Shown: one piece after another, positions 25,156 through 33,610 of the stretch
How positions within the stretch are numbered: the stretch's first letter is position 1
How the letters are laid out: each line of letters opens with the position of its first letter
Assembly (NCBI RefSeq): GCF_009755265.1
Contig: NZ_WPOO01000002.1
Coordinates: forward strand, 124,001-188,000
Reading direction: 5' to 3'
DNA: 64,000 bases
Source of the DNA: Adlercreutzia rubneri
GTDB taxonomy: Bacteria > Actinomycetota > Coriobacteriia > Coriobacteriales > Eggerthellaceae
Made by a program: the position numbers and the translations under genes
The notes under the pieces: model-generated
Told to the model about the DNA's origin: nothing
Databases searched by the model: none
The model's input: the letters and a program-made list of their open reading frames with translations, nothing else

Positions 25156-27576
25156 ATGGTGAAGAAACTTTTGATGGGCAATGAGGCGTTTGCCCACGCG
25201 GCTCTGGAAGCCGGGGTGAACGTGGTGGCAGGCTATCCGGGCACGCCGTCGTCGGAGCTGGTGGAAACTGTGGCGAAGCTGCACGCGGCGGGCGCGGCCC
25301 AGGACGTGCATGTGGAATGGTCCACCAACGAGAAGGCGGCGCTCGAGATGCTGGCCGGCGCGTCCTACTGCGGCGCGCGGGTGCTGTTCACCTGCAAGCA
25401 GGTGGGGCTGAACGTCGCTTCCGATGCGCTCATGTCGCTGAACTACGTGGGCACGGGCGGCGGCTGCGTGCTGTTCGTGGCCGACGATCCGGGCCCCATC
25501 TCCTCCCAAACCGAGCAGGACACGCGTCGGTTCGGCGCCTTCGCGAAGGTGCCGGTGCTCGATCCGGCCACGCCCGAGCAGGGCTTCGCCATGATGCGGG
25601 CCGCCTTCGATCTGTCCGAGCGCTACCACACGCCGGTCATCGTGCGTCCCACGACGCGTATCAACCATGCTTCCACGTTCTTCGAGGTGGCCGAGGAAAC
25701 TCACGGTCGTCCGCTGCCTGAAGAAGGTTTCCAGAAGGATCCGAAGTGGGTCATCTTCCCCAAGCGCGCCTTTGAGGCCCACGGCGAGATCAACCGTCGC
25801 CTGGCCCAGATTGCCTGGGACTACGCTTACGATCCGGCATTCGCGCGGTTCAACGAAGTGTTCGAAGGGGGCGGGGAAGGTGAGGGCGCTTGCGTGCAGA
25901 ATGGCGTCGAAGGTGCTGGAGCGTCCGCTCCTGCGGTGGGCATTGTGGCTGGCGGCGTATCGGCAGCCTACGCCCGCGAGGCGTTATCGCTTATTGAGGC
26001 CCAGGCCTCCCGCGCCGGAATTCCTGTGCCCCGCTACCGTTTCATGGCCGTAGGCACGCCCTACCCTTTCCCGGCCGAGACGGCGGCGGCCTTCGCCGAG
26101 GAGCTGACCGATGTGATCGTCTTCGAAGAACTCGATTCCGTGCTGGAAGAGGAAATGCTGAAGCTGACCGGCGCGCGCCATCTGCCGCTGCGGGTGCACG
26201 GCAAGCTGACCGGCGAGGCTAACGATCGCGGCGAGAACACGACCGAGAACATCGCCGGTCGTCTGGGCAGGTTCTTCGACCGCACGAGCGCGTCTGCTGA
26301 CTCTCCGCGCGAGGGCGGCGGCACCTCCACGTGCTCAAGCAATGGCTCGCTCGGCGGAACAGCCCACTGGGCTGTTCCGTTCGCTGTGCAACCTGCGAGC
26401 GAGGAGGTACCGCCGCCCTCGCGCTGCTCTTCCGAGACTGAGCACGGGGCCTCCCCCGACGCCGGGTGCGGACAGGCTGGTTCCCTTGCCGCCCTGGTGG
26501 CGTCCATCATCGGCGCCAACAACCTCGGCTACGACGGCCCCTTGCCGGTCCGTCCGCCGGTGCTGTGCGCGGGTTGTCCCCATCGCGGCAGCTTCTATGC
26601 CGCGAAGCAGGCGCTCCGCGGACGCGAGGCGGTGCTGTGCGGCGATATCGGCTGCTACACGCTCGGCAACGCCCAGCCACTTGATGCCGTGGACACCTGC
26701 CTGTGCATGGGCGCGGGCATCACCATGGCTCAGGGCTTCGCGGTGGCCGAGCCGCACAAGAAGCAGGTGGCCTTCGTGGGCGACTCCACGTTCTTCGCCA
26801 GCGCCATGACCGGCATCGCCAATGCCGTGTACAACGGCCACGACGTCACCTTCGCCATTCTGGACAACGCCACCACGGCCATGACCGGCAGCCAGCCGCA
26901 CCCCGGCACGGGCGTCACGCTCATGGGCGAGCGGCGGCGTCCCATTGTGATTGAGGAAGTGCTGCACGGCCTCGGCATCCAGCACATCGGGTTCGCGAAT
27001 CCGCACAGCCTGGAAAGCTCCGTGGCGGCGGCCCGCGCGGCCATCGACTTCGAAGGCCCGTCGGCGATCATCTTCCGCGCCCCGTGCATCCAGCTGAAGA
27101 AGCCCGATGCGCCGGTGACTATCGACGCCGATACGTGCACGGGCTGCAAGAAGTGCATCACCTCCATCGGGTGCCCCGGCATCGGCTTCGACGAAGGGCT
27201 GCGCGGCCCGAAATCCGGCGGACGCGGCCAGGCGTTCGTGGACACGAGCCTGTGCGACGGCTGCGGCCTGTGTACTCAGGTGTGCTCCTTTAACGCCATC
27301 CAGGGTGCCGTGGGTTTTGGCGGTGCGGTTCCGGCCGAGCCGGCCATCTACGCTCCGAACCCCGACCCGTTCCAAACGGGGCCGATCCCTCGTGTACTGA
27401 CTGATGAGATGAACGACTTCCAGGAAACGGAGATAGCAGGCGAGCCGAACGAGACGCCTGGTGAGGTGTTGGGGGCAGCCGAAGGGGTGTCAGTGGCAGA
27501 ACGCATCGTGCATTCCGAAGGGCCGACTGGCCCCTTGGCGGGATTGCCGCTGTCGGAGGAAGGAGGCGTGCGATGA
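25156..27576 (+). CDS. iorA: Indolepyruvate ferredoxin oxidoreductase, alpha subunit
   Basis: IorA with IorB oxidatively decarboxylates aryl-pyruvates from aromatic amino acids to aryl-acetyl-CoA, reducing ferredoxin. The 806-residue protein has a pyrimidine-binding domain starting VAGYPGTPSSELVE. A TPP domain follows with CAGCPHRG, GDIGCYTLG and GDSTFFASAM. Near the end are two Cys clusters (CTGCKKC, CDGCGLC) for 4Fe-4S centres. It is about 200 residues longer than usual: two low-complexity insertions (one caused by a palindromic element at 26307-26424) and a 60-residue C-terminal tail account for this. The ATG at 25156 is chosen by homology; no strong Shine-Dalgarno is seen. It overlaps iorB by 4 nt. 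Confidence 0.92.
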   Translation: MVKKLLMGNEAFAHAALEAGVNVVAGYPGTPSSELVETVAKLHAAGAAQDVHVEWSTNEKAALEMLAGASYCGARVLFTCKQVGLNVASDALMSLNYVGTGGGCVLFVADDPGPISSQTEQDTRRFGAFAKVPVLDPATPEQGFAMMRAAFDLSERYHTPVIVRPTTRINHASTFFEVAEETHGRPLPEEGFQKDPKWVIFPKRAFEAHGEINRRLAQIAWDYAYDPAFARFNEVFEGGGEGEGACVQNGVEGAGASAPAVGIVAGGVSAAYAREALSLIEAQASRAGIPVPRYRFMAVGTPYPFPAETAAAFAEELTDVIVFEELDSVLEEEMLKLTGARHLPLRVHGKLTGEANDRGENTTENIAGRLGRFFDRTSASADSPREGGGTSTCSSNGSLGGTAHWAVPFAVQPASEEVPPPSRCSSETEHGASPDAGCGQAGSLAALVASIIGANNLGYDGPLPVRPPVLCAGCPHRGSFYAAKQALRGREAVLCGDIGCYTLGNAQPLDAVDTCLCMGAGITMAQGFAVAEPHKKQVAFVGDSTFFASAMTGIANAVYNGHDVTFAILDNATTAMTGSQPHPGTGVTLMGERRRPIVIEEVLHGLGIQHIGFANPHSLESSVAAARAAIDFEGPSAIIFRAPCIQLKKPDAPVTIDADTCTGCKKCITSIGCPGIGFDEGLRGPKSGGRGQAFVDTSLCDGCGLCTQVCSFNAIQGAVGFGGAVPAEPAIYAPNPDPFQTGPIPRVLTDEMNDFQETEIAGEPNETPGEVLGAAEGVSVAERIVHSEGPTGPLAGLPLSEEGGVR
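26307..26424. repeat. Nested palindromic element inside iorA
   Basis: The outer 22-bp arms (26307-26328 and 26403-26424) match with one mismatch. A perfect inner hairpin with 12-bp arms and a 1-nt loop spans 26355-26379. The element is read through in frame as about 40 Gly/Ser/Thr/Pro-rich residues between the domains of IorA. Confidence 0.85.
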
Positions 27577-28274
27577 TTGACATTCTGCTTGCGGGCGTGG
27601 GCGGCCAGGGCACGGTGCTGGCCGCGAAGGTGCTGGCCCAGGCGGCGCAGAACAAGGGCTGGCAGGTGCGCACGGCCGAGACCATCGGCATGGCCCAGCG
27701 CGGCGGCAATGTAACGAGCCACGTGCGCATGGGGTCGAACGGGGAGGCGGTGTACTCTCCGCTCATCACGCCGGGTACGGCCGACATGGTCATCGCTCTG
27801 GAGCCGGGCGAGGCGGCCCGCGCGCTGCCCTATCTGGCGCCGGGCGGTGTGCTGGTGACGGCCACGACGGCCATCCAGCCGGTGACGGCGGCCCTGGCGA
27901 GCCAGCCTTATCGTGCCGGCGACGTTGTGGCAGCTTTGGCGAACTCCCTGCAGGCGGAGGCGTCCCACGAGCAAGCAGCCGAAACGATCGTTGCGCCGAA
28001 CACCGTGACTGCTGACCAGGACGCCAGCGCCGATGGCGCGGAAGGCTACCCGGTGCCCCTGTTCATCCCCGTGGACGACGAGGCCCTCGTGCGCGAGGCC
28101 GGTGCGAGCTCCCGCAAGTCCCTCAACATGATGCTGCTCGCCGTGGCCGTGGCCCAGGGCCGTGTGCCGCTCACCGTCGACGAGCTGAAAGATGCGGTGC
28201 GCGCCCGCGTGAAGCCCCAGTTCGTCGCCATGAACCTCGCCGCCATTGACACCGCCGTCGCCAACTTCGGATAA
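27573..28274 (+). CDS. iorB: Indolepyruvate ferredoxin oxidoreductase, beta subunit
   Basis: The 233-residue gamma-type subunit of the 2-oxoacid:ferredoxin oxidoreductase family pairs with IorA. The N-terminus ILLAGVGGQGTVLAAKVLAQAA and the segment MAQRGGNVTSHVRMG are characteristic. An unconserved insertion of about 45 residues (about 128-165, Ala/Glu-rich) precedes the final helix. The ATGA overlap with iorA indicates coupled translation of an equimolar complex. The phenylacetate-CoA-ligase-like gene at 48 kb could belong to the same aromatic route, but is not linked. Confidence 0.92.
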   Translation: MIDILLAGVGGQGTVLAAKVLAQAAQNKGWQVRTAETIGMAQRGGNVTSHVRMGSNGEAVYSPLITPGTADMVIALEPGEAARALPYLAPGGVLVTATTAIQPVTAALASQPYRAGDVVAALANSLQAEASHEQAAETIVAPNTVTADQDASADGAEGYPVPLFIPVDDEALVREAGASSRKSLNMMLLAVAVAQGRVPLTVDELKDAVRARVKPQFVAMNLAAIDTAVANFG

Positions 28275-28337
28275 CAGAGGGCCTCGGATAATTTGCTCTA
28301 GCTGAATAACATGCAAGAGTTCTCATAGACGTGTTGC

Positions 28338-28365
28338 TTGATTTGTCAATTAAAGCATCTATAAT
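28338..28365 (+). promoter_or_regulatory. Promoter of the toxin-antitoxin operon
   Basis: TTGATT (28338-28343) and a consensus TATAAT (28360-28365) are separated by 16 bp, immediately upstream of a palindrome at the expected start site. Confidence 0.55.
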
Positions 28366-28368
28366 TAA

Positions 28369-28384
28369 TACCATAATTATGGTA
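28369..28384. promoter_or_regulatory. Perfect 16-bp palindrome, probable antitoxin operator
   Basis: TACCATAATTATGGTA covers the predicted transcription start region just after the TATAAT box and 18 bp before the antitoxin gene, the usual place for autorepression by a Phd/YefM-type antitoxin. Confidence 0.6.
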
Positions 28385-28401
28385 ATGAAAGTAGGTGCCT
28401 T

Positions 28402-28707
28402 ATGACAGCCGCTGTGGCAGCGCTTCCGCTTATTCGACCTATCACTGATTTGCGCACGCAGTTCAATGACGTGTGCGCTCAGGCGACGGAGAGCCAGGAA
28501 CCCATCATCCTCACGAAAAACGGCGTACCGGCCTATGTGCTGGAAGACTGCGCCGCTTATGAGGCCGCCGCTCAGCGCAACCGCATGTTCCTCGCCTTGC
28601 GTGAGGCGGAAATTGAAGAGCGCTACCGCCCGGAGGCGCTCACAGCGGAGGAATCCGACGCGCGCATGGCCGAAATCTTCAAGGTATGGGGGCTCGACTA
28701 TGCTTGA
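28402..28707 (+). CDS. Phd/YefM-type antitoxin
   Basis: This 101-residue protein has an N-terminal DNA-binding fold with LIRPITDLRTQFNDVC and the ILTKNGVPAYVLED segment typical of Phd/YefM antitoxins, then a helical, acidic C-terminus that would cap the toxin. It overlaps the toxin gene by 8 nt. The operator-like palindrome and promoter just upstream fit autoregulation. Confidence 0.85.
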   Translation: MTAAVAALPLIRPITDLRTQFNDVCAQATESQEPIILTKNGVPAYVLEDCAAYEAAAQRNRMFLALREAEIEERYRPEALTAEESDARMAEIFKVWGLDYA

Positions 28708-29011
28708 TCTTGCATGGCGTCCGCGGGCGCAGCTCGATCGGGAGTCCATCGCCATTTACCTCGGCCTCGAGCGGGGAATGCCCCAGGCGGCCCTCGATGC
28801 GATAAAGGGTATCGATGCGGCTTTGGAAACCGTACGAACCTTTCCGGACGCCGGCGGCCACTTTACCGACGACCATCTCGAGCACGAGTACCGCACGACG
28901 CTTGCGGGCCCCTACATCATCTACTACCGTTACAATGCCACTACGCTTACGGTGTACCGCATCATGCATCAGCGCCAATCCATCGACACCTACAGCCTGA
29001 TTGAGTATTAA
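28700..29011 (+). CDS. ParE/RelE-superfamily toxin
   Basis: This 103-residue basic protein has a RelE/ParE-like fold: an N-terminal helix pair, then the strands TTLAGPYIIYYRY and TLTVYRIMHQRQ. The pattern GPYIIYYR-x-VYRIMHQRQ is typical of ParE-like toxins, which poison gyrase or cleave mRNA. It starts inside the antitoxin gene. The last 64 bp of this gene occur again at 30522-30585, after the ATPase gene. Confidence 0.87.
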   Translation: MLDLAWRPRAQLDRESIAIYLGLERGMPQAALDAIKGIDAALETVRTFPDAGGHFTDDHLEHEYRTTLAGPYIIYYRYNATTLTVYRIMHQRQSIDTYSLIEY

Positions 29012-29084
29012 CACTCAATCCAGAATCAGTATAGGTTGCCAAGGTACAATTCGAAAACAGTTGATCTCAATCAACCCTCAACCG

Positions 29085-29151
29085 ATCAAACTCGGAAAAA
29101 CATGAATCAAAAACTCGGAAAACCATGAATCAAAAACTCGGAAAACCATGA
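29085..29151. repeat. Tandem 23-nt repeat upstream of the ATPase gene
   Basis: Three near-identical units of 21-23 nt contain ACTCGGAAAACCATGA. They occupy the leader between the toxin and ATPase genes and are not part of any supported gene. Confidence 0.85.
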
Positions 29152-29213
29152 ATAGTTTGATAGTATAGGGTCGATGCAAAGAAGCCGCTCGTAGAGAAAA
29201 GGTTGCGTGGGCC

Positions 29214-30521
29214 ATGCCTCGGAAAACGCTTGTAAAGAATGGATATCTGCCGCGTCTTGTGGACGAGCAAATAGAGCGCTATCTCGAGGTCTTCGGGGCC
29301 GTAGAGGTGGCTGGTACGAAGTGGTGCGGAAAGACGTGGACGGCTTTGGCCCACGCGCAAAGCGTCAGCTATGTGGATGAAGAGTTGGACATGGCTCGTG
29401 CCGACCCAAAACTCATGCTCATAGGCGATCGCCCCCACGTTATAGACGAATGGCAGCTTGCGCCTGCGATTTGGAATGCAGTTCGTCATGCCATAGATGA
29501 CGAGCGGGGGTTAAGGGGAGCGTGGCTGCTGACTGGGTCGTCCACCCCGATCTCGTCCGATGACCAAGAGGGCCAGAGCAGGCATAGTGGTGCGGGTCGG
29601 ATTGGCTCTGTGAGGATGTATCCCTTCAGCTTGGCCGAGTCTGGGGAGTCTGAACGTTCTGTCTCGCTCCGCGGTCTATTCGCTCACCGGTTTCAGCCAG
29701 CGAAAGTTGAAAACGATACGCGTCAGCTAGCTGAGTTGATCTGCCGTGGGGGATGGCCCGAAGCCCTCGATCTTTCCGCTGAAAACGGTCAGCTCGTTGC
29801 AAGAGAATATCTGCGTCTTGTTTTCGAAAAGAGTGCTCCTAAACATGGCAAGAGTGGAGAGGTGGCCCGTCGGTTGTGCTTGTCGATTGCCCGCAATTTG
29901 GGACAGTCTCCAACCTACAAGACCATCATCAGCGATATGTACGGCGGAGAGGACAATCCATCATCCCTCGTAACCGAGCAGACGCTCGCCTCGTATCTGG
30001 AGTTTCTTCGCTCGATCTACCTTGTCGAGGAGGTGCCGGGCTGGGTGCCGCCAAAGCGCTCAAAAAAGCGCCTAGCGACGAAGCCGAAGCGCTACTTCGC
30101 CGATCCGTCGTTGGCCGCCGCCCTGCTATTGCTTTCGCCGGATTCCCTCCTCGCGGATGGGCAGACCTTCGGTCTTGTTTTCGAGAATCTTTGCATTCGC
30201 GATCTCAAGGTATACGCCCAGGCGATGGATCCTTCGATGCCGGCGGCTGTTTACTACTATCGGGACGATTCGGGGTTAGAGGCCGATGCTGTCATAGAGA
30301 CCCTGGATGGTAGATGGGCCGCCTTCGAGTTCAAGCTCAGCGAAGAGAAGGTTCCCGATGCGGTGAAATCTCTCAGGCGGCTGCGGAAGAAAGTTGCAGA
30401 AAACCCACGAGCGCAGGGGCGTCCTCCAGAGTTCCTCTGTGTGATAACCGGCATTGGCTCGTATGCTAGAGAAGTGGAAGAGGGCATTTACGTCGTGCCC
30501 CTCAGGGCGCTGGCAGACTGA
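29214..30521 (+). CDS. AAA-type ATPase of the DUF4143 family
   Basis: This 435-residue protein has an N-terminal P-loop GTKWCGKT, a Walker-B-like VIDEWQ, and a conserved STPISSDD region. The C-terminal domain contains YYRDDSGLEADAVIE followed by GRWAAFEFKLS, an arrangement like the PD-(D/E)xK-related DUF4143 domain. These ATPases are widespread in gut bacteria and their function is unknown; links to toxin-antitoxin or defence roles have been proposed for relatives. The gene has weaker GC bias than its neighbours. Its stop codon touches a duplicate of the preceding toxin gene's 3' end, pointing to insertion as a unit. Confidence 0.85.
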   Translation: MPRKTLVKNGYLPRLVDEQIERYLEVFGAVEVAGTKWCGKTWTALAHAQSVSYVDEELDMARADPKLMLIGDRPHVIDEWQLAPAIWNAVRHAIDDERGLRGAWLLTGSSTPISSDDQEGQSRHSGAGRIGSVRMYPFSLAESGESERSVSLRGLFAHRFQPAKVENDTRQLAELICRGGWPEALDLSAENGQLVAREYLRLVFEKSAPKHGKSGEVARRLCLSIARNLGQSPTYKTIISDMYGGEDNPSSLVTEQTLASYLEFLRSIYLVEEVPGWVPPKRSKKRLATKPKRYFADPSLAAALLLLSPDSLLADGQTFGLVFENLCIRDLKVYAQAMDPSMPAAVYYYRDDSGLEADAVIETLDGRWAAFEFKLSEEKVPDAVKSLRRLRKKVAENPRAQGRPPEFLCVITGIGSYAREVEEGIYVVPLRALAD

Positions 30522-30585
30522 TACGGTGTACCGCATCATGCACCAGCGCCAATCCATCGACACCTACAGCCTGGTCGAGTATTAA
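30522..30585 (+). pseudogene. Second copy of the toxin 3' end (fragment)
   Basis: This 64-bp fragment differs at 3 positions from 28948-29011 and would encode the last 20 residues of the toxin with one Ile-to-Val change, including the stop codon. It begins at the base after the ATPase stop codon. No 5' part of a second toxin gene is present. Confidence 0.9.
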
Positions 30586-30940
30586 AGGACTTCCAGCGGG
30601 ATTTACCGCTTGGAGTGAAAGAATTTTCTTCCATGATAGCTTCTAAGTTCCTCTAAGTTTGCAAGGGGTTCCCTGCAAAGACCTATTAGAACTACGGAGG
30701 GGAGGAGTACGGGTAATTCTGATTTGGGAGAAAAATTCGTGAAATAATCTCCCGCAGCGGAGATTTTTACGGCAAAGAGGATTATCTGCACTCGCTCGAA
30801 GAACGCTTGGCCTCGGGGCAATTAATAATTCGGAAAGAAAGATTGCGGATGGCGGTAATGGCTATTGGGGTCTGGTTCTCGTACTCTTGTAGACACGTTG
30901 AGGAGAACGTGCTTCTGAGTAAGGGAGAAGAGGAGGACCT
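30586..30940. other. Intergenic region upstream of the reductase operon
   Basis: No gene is supported. It contains the palindrome TTTGCA-AGGGGTTCCC-TGCAAA (30658-30679), a terminator-like hairpin (30746-30768) and the GAGGAGG ribosome-binding site of the reductase gene. Confidence 0.5.
30746..30768 (+). terminator. Intrinsic terminator candidate
   Basis: AATCTCC-CGCAGC-GGAGATT forms a 7-bp hairpin followed by TTT, in the leader of the molybdopterin reductase operon. It could end read-through from the ATPase gene or act as an attenuator. Confidence 0.5.
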
Positions 30941-33607
30941 ATGGCTCGCAATGAAGAGACGCTCCACGTTGATTCGCACCCGACGACTCGGAACGCTGCT
31001 CATCTGACTCGCCGCAGCTTTATCAAAGCCACTACGGCTGCTACGGCTTTGGCCGCGGCTAGCTCGCTGACTGCTTGCGCTCCGGCTACGAGCGATTTGG
31101 CCGCTACGGGTGAAGATGCTGAAGCTGCCCATCCGGTCGGTCGCGATATCGTGTCAGGCGAGTGGAAGACGGCGGCCTGCTGGCACAACTGCGGTGGTCG
31201 CTGCCTGAACAAGGTGCTTGTGCAAGACGGCGTTGTCGTGCGCCAGAAGACCGACGACACCCACGAGGACAGTCCGGACTATCCGCAGCAGCGCGGGTGC
31301 CTGCGCGGCCGCAGCCAGCGCAAGCAGGTGTTCGCCGAGGATCGCATCAAGTATCCGCTCAAGCGCGCCGGCTGGAGCTTGGACGCTCCCAATGGCGAGT
31401 TGCGCGGCAAGGACGAGTGGGAGCGTGTGAGCTGGGACGAGGCGCTCGATCTGGTGGCTCAGGGCCTGACTCGCGCCAAGGAGCAGTATGGCAACCGCTC
31501 CATCCTGCTCCTGAAGGGTTGGAATCCCGAGATGACCCGCACCATGGGCGCCTTCGGCGGCTTCACGAACTTCTGGGACACCAACTCCTATGGCTCCTGG
31601 TCGAAGACTCCGTTCGTCATCGGGTTCCATCACGACAACATGCAGGACCAGACTATCAACGACCGTTACGACCTGCGCAACTGCGAGACCATCGTCATGA
31701 TGGCTATGAACCCGGCCTGGAGCGCTGCGGGCAGCCAAATGTGGAACTACTGGCAGGCCAAGGCCGCCGGCGCGAAGTTCATCGTCGTTGATCCCATGTA
31801 CAGCGAGACGGCGGCCACCTTGGATGCGGAGTGGATTCCCATTCGCCCGGCCACCGACATGGCCTTCCTGCTCGGCGTGGCCTACGCCATGCTGGAGGCC
31901 GACGAGGCTGAGGGCCTCATTGACTGGGACTTCCTGAACCGCTGCACCGTGGGCTTCGATGCCGAGCATATGCCGTCCGATGCTAAACAGCAGACGAACT
32001 TCAAGGACTACGTGCAGGGCGCCTACGACAACACGCCGAAAACGCCGGAATGGGCCAGCGAAATCTGCGGTGCCTCGCCCGAGGCCATCCGCAATCTGGC
32101 CCGCGCTATGGGCAAGGATCACAAGGTGGGCTTCCTCGTGTCGGCTGCCTCGGCCCGCGTCAACAACACCGACAACCTGCCCCAGCTCGTCATGACCGTG
32201 GGCGCCATGGGCGGCCACATGGGCAAGTCGGGCCACATGACGGGTTCCACCATGCATGTGACTTCGGGTAATGGCGGGCCGGCTCTCATTAAGGCCGGCA
32301 AGGACGGTCTGCCCGAGATCAAGAACCCCGTGGATGACCACATCAATGGCAACGAGGTGTGGGATGCTGTCATCGATGGCACTTATACTTTCACGGGCAC
32401 GAAGCACTACGACCCGGCCGAGAAGCGCGATATCGACATCCACGTCATCTACCATTCAAGCGGCAACAAACTGCAGACCAACGTGGGCATGGCCCGCGCC
32501 ATCGAGGCCCATCGCAAGGTGGACATGGTGGTGGCCCATGCCCAGTTCTTTACCTCGGCCGCCCGCTATGCCGACATCATCCTGCCCCTCACCACCGAGT
32601 GGGAGCGCTTCGACGGTCTGTTCGGCGGCACGCTCGGCCATAAGTCGAACCGCGAGATGATGGTGGCCTATCAGCAGATCATCGACCCCTTGTACGAGGC
32701 AAAGTCCGACCAGGACATTGCCTGCGAGCTAGCCGAGAAGCTGGGCATCGCGCGCGCTGATGTGTACCCCTTCGATGTGAAGCAGCAGTATTTCAATCAG
32801 CTGGCTTCCATGGAGGTGTGCGACGAGGACGGCAAAACCTATGTGCCGGCCGTGGGCATCACCCAGGAAGACATCGACGAGCTGGGCGTGGAAGGCGAGC
32901 CCCAGGAGGGCAAGCTGGCCTATCAGGAGCTCAAGCAGCTCGGCGTGTATCAGGTCAAGCGCACTCCCGACGACAACTACGGCTATATTGCTTTCAAGGA
33001 CTTCGTGGAAGACCCCGAGGCTAATCCGCTGGAAACGCCCTCCGGTAAGCTGGAGATATACAGCCAGACGCTTGCGGACACGTTCTCGGCCATGGGTTGG
33101 GACACGGTGACCCCCATTCCCACCTATGTGAAGGTGACCAACGGCTACGAGGACGCCTCCGCGTCCGGGGCTGAGTATCCCCTGCAGGTGATGAACCCCC
33201 ACTATCTGCGTCGTGCTCACTCGGTGTTCGACAATATCGGCTGGTTGCGCGAGGCGTGGACGAACCCGGTGTTCATCAGCACTGCCGACGCCGATGCGGC
33301 CGGGGTGTCCGACGGCGACACGGTGCTCGTCTCGAGCCCCTACGGCCAGTGCGTGCGCAACGCCTGCGTGTATGCGGGCCTCATGCCCGGCGTGGTGGCT
33401 CTGCCTCACGGCGCGTGGGTGGCCGTGGACGAAGAGACTGGTATCGATGTGGCCGGCGCTGACAACTGCCTGACGGGCCCCGCCCCCAACGGTCAGGGCG
33501 TGTCGGGCTACAATTCCGCGCTCTGCAAGATTGAGAAGTACACGGGCGAGGCTTTGGCTCCCGATGCCGAGCAGCCGCTTCGCATTGTCTGCAAGGATGG
33601 TGAGTAA
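30941..33607 (+). CDS. Tat-exported molybdopterin oxidoreductase (DmsA-like catalytic subunit)
   Basis: This 888-residue DMSO-reductase-family catalytic subunit would reduce an unidentified acceptor outside the membrane during anaerobic respiration. The N-terminus has a Tat signal (TRRSFIKATTAATALAA). Then comes the cluster motif CWHNCGGRC with a fourth Cys about 40 residues on (QRGCLRGRS), as for the FS0 4Fe-4S centre of DmsA. The molybdopterin domains and a C-terminal dinucleotide-binding domain follow (NPHYLRRAHSVFDN). GAGGAGG precedes the ATG. The substrate could be DMSO, TMAO or another compound. It forms an operon with the DmsB-like subunit, without a membrane anchor gene. Confidence 0.9.
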   Translation: MARNEETLHVDSHPTTRNAAHLTRRSFIKATTAATALAAASSLTACAPATSDLAATGEDAEAAHPVGRDIVSGEWKTAACWHNCGGRCLNKVLVQDGVVVRQKTDDTHEDSPDYPQQRGCLRGRSQRKQVFAEDRIKYPLKRAGWSLDAPNGELRGKDEWERVSWDEALDLVAQGLTRAKEQYGNRSILLLKGWNPEMTRTMGAFGGFTNFWDTNSYGSWSKTPFVIGFHHDNMQDQTINDRYDLRNCETIVMMAMNPAWSAAGSQMWNYWQAKAAGAKFIVVDPMYSETAATLDAEWIPIRPATDMAFLLGVAYAMLEADEAEGLIDWDFLNRCTVGFDAEHMPSDAKQQTNFKDYVQGAYDNTPKTPEWASEICGASPEAIRNLARAMGKDHKVGFLVSAASARVNNTDNLPQLVMTVGAMGGHMGKSGHMTGSTMHVTSGNGGPALIKAGKDGLPEIKNPVDDHINGNEVWDAVIDGTYTFTGTKHYDPAEKRDIDIHVIYHSSGNKLQTNVGMARAIEAHRKVDMVVAHAQFFTSAARYADIILPLTTEWERFDGLFGGTLGHKSNREMMVAYQQIIDPLYEAKSDQDIACELAEKLGIARADVYPFDVKQQYFNQLASMEVCDEDGKTYVPAVGITQEDIDELGVEGEPQEGKLAYQELKQLGVYQVKRTPDDNYGYIAFKDFVEDPEANPLETPSGKLEIYSQTLADTFSAMGWDTVTPIPTYVKVTNGYEDASASGAEYPLQVMNPHYLRRAHSVFDNIGWLREAWTNPVFISTADADAAGVSDGDTVLVSSPYGQCVRNACVYAGLMPGVVALPHGAWVAVDEETGIDVAGADNCLTGPAPNGQGVSGYNSALCKIEKYTGEALAPDAEQPLRIVCKDGE

Positions 33608-33610
33608 CCT

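Noticed and set aside
29085..29151. Possible CRISPR array
   Set aside because: Three units follow one another directly with no spacers and no cas genes are present; a tandem repeat.
30603..30821. 72-residue minus-strand frame before the reductase operon
   Set aside because: No ribosome-binding site or family resemblance; it covers palindromes and the terminator hairpin.
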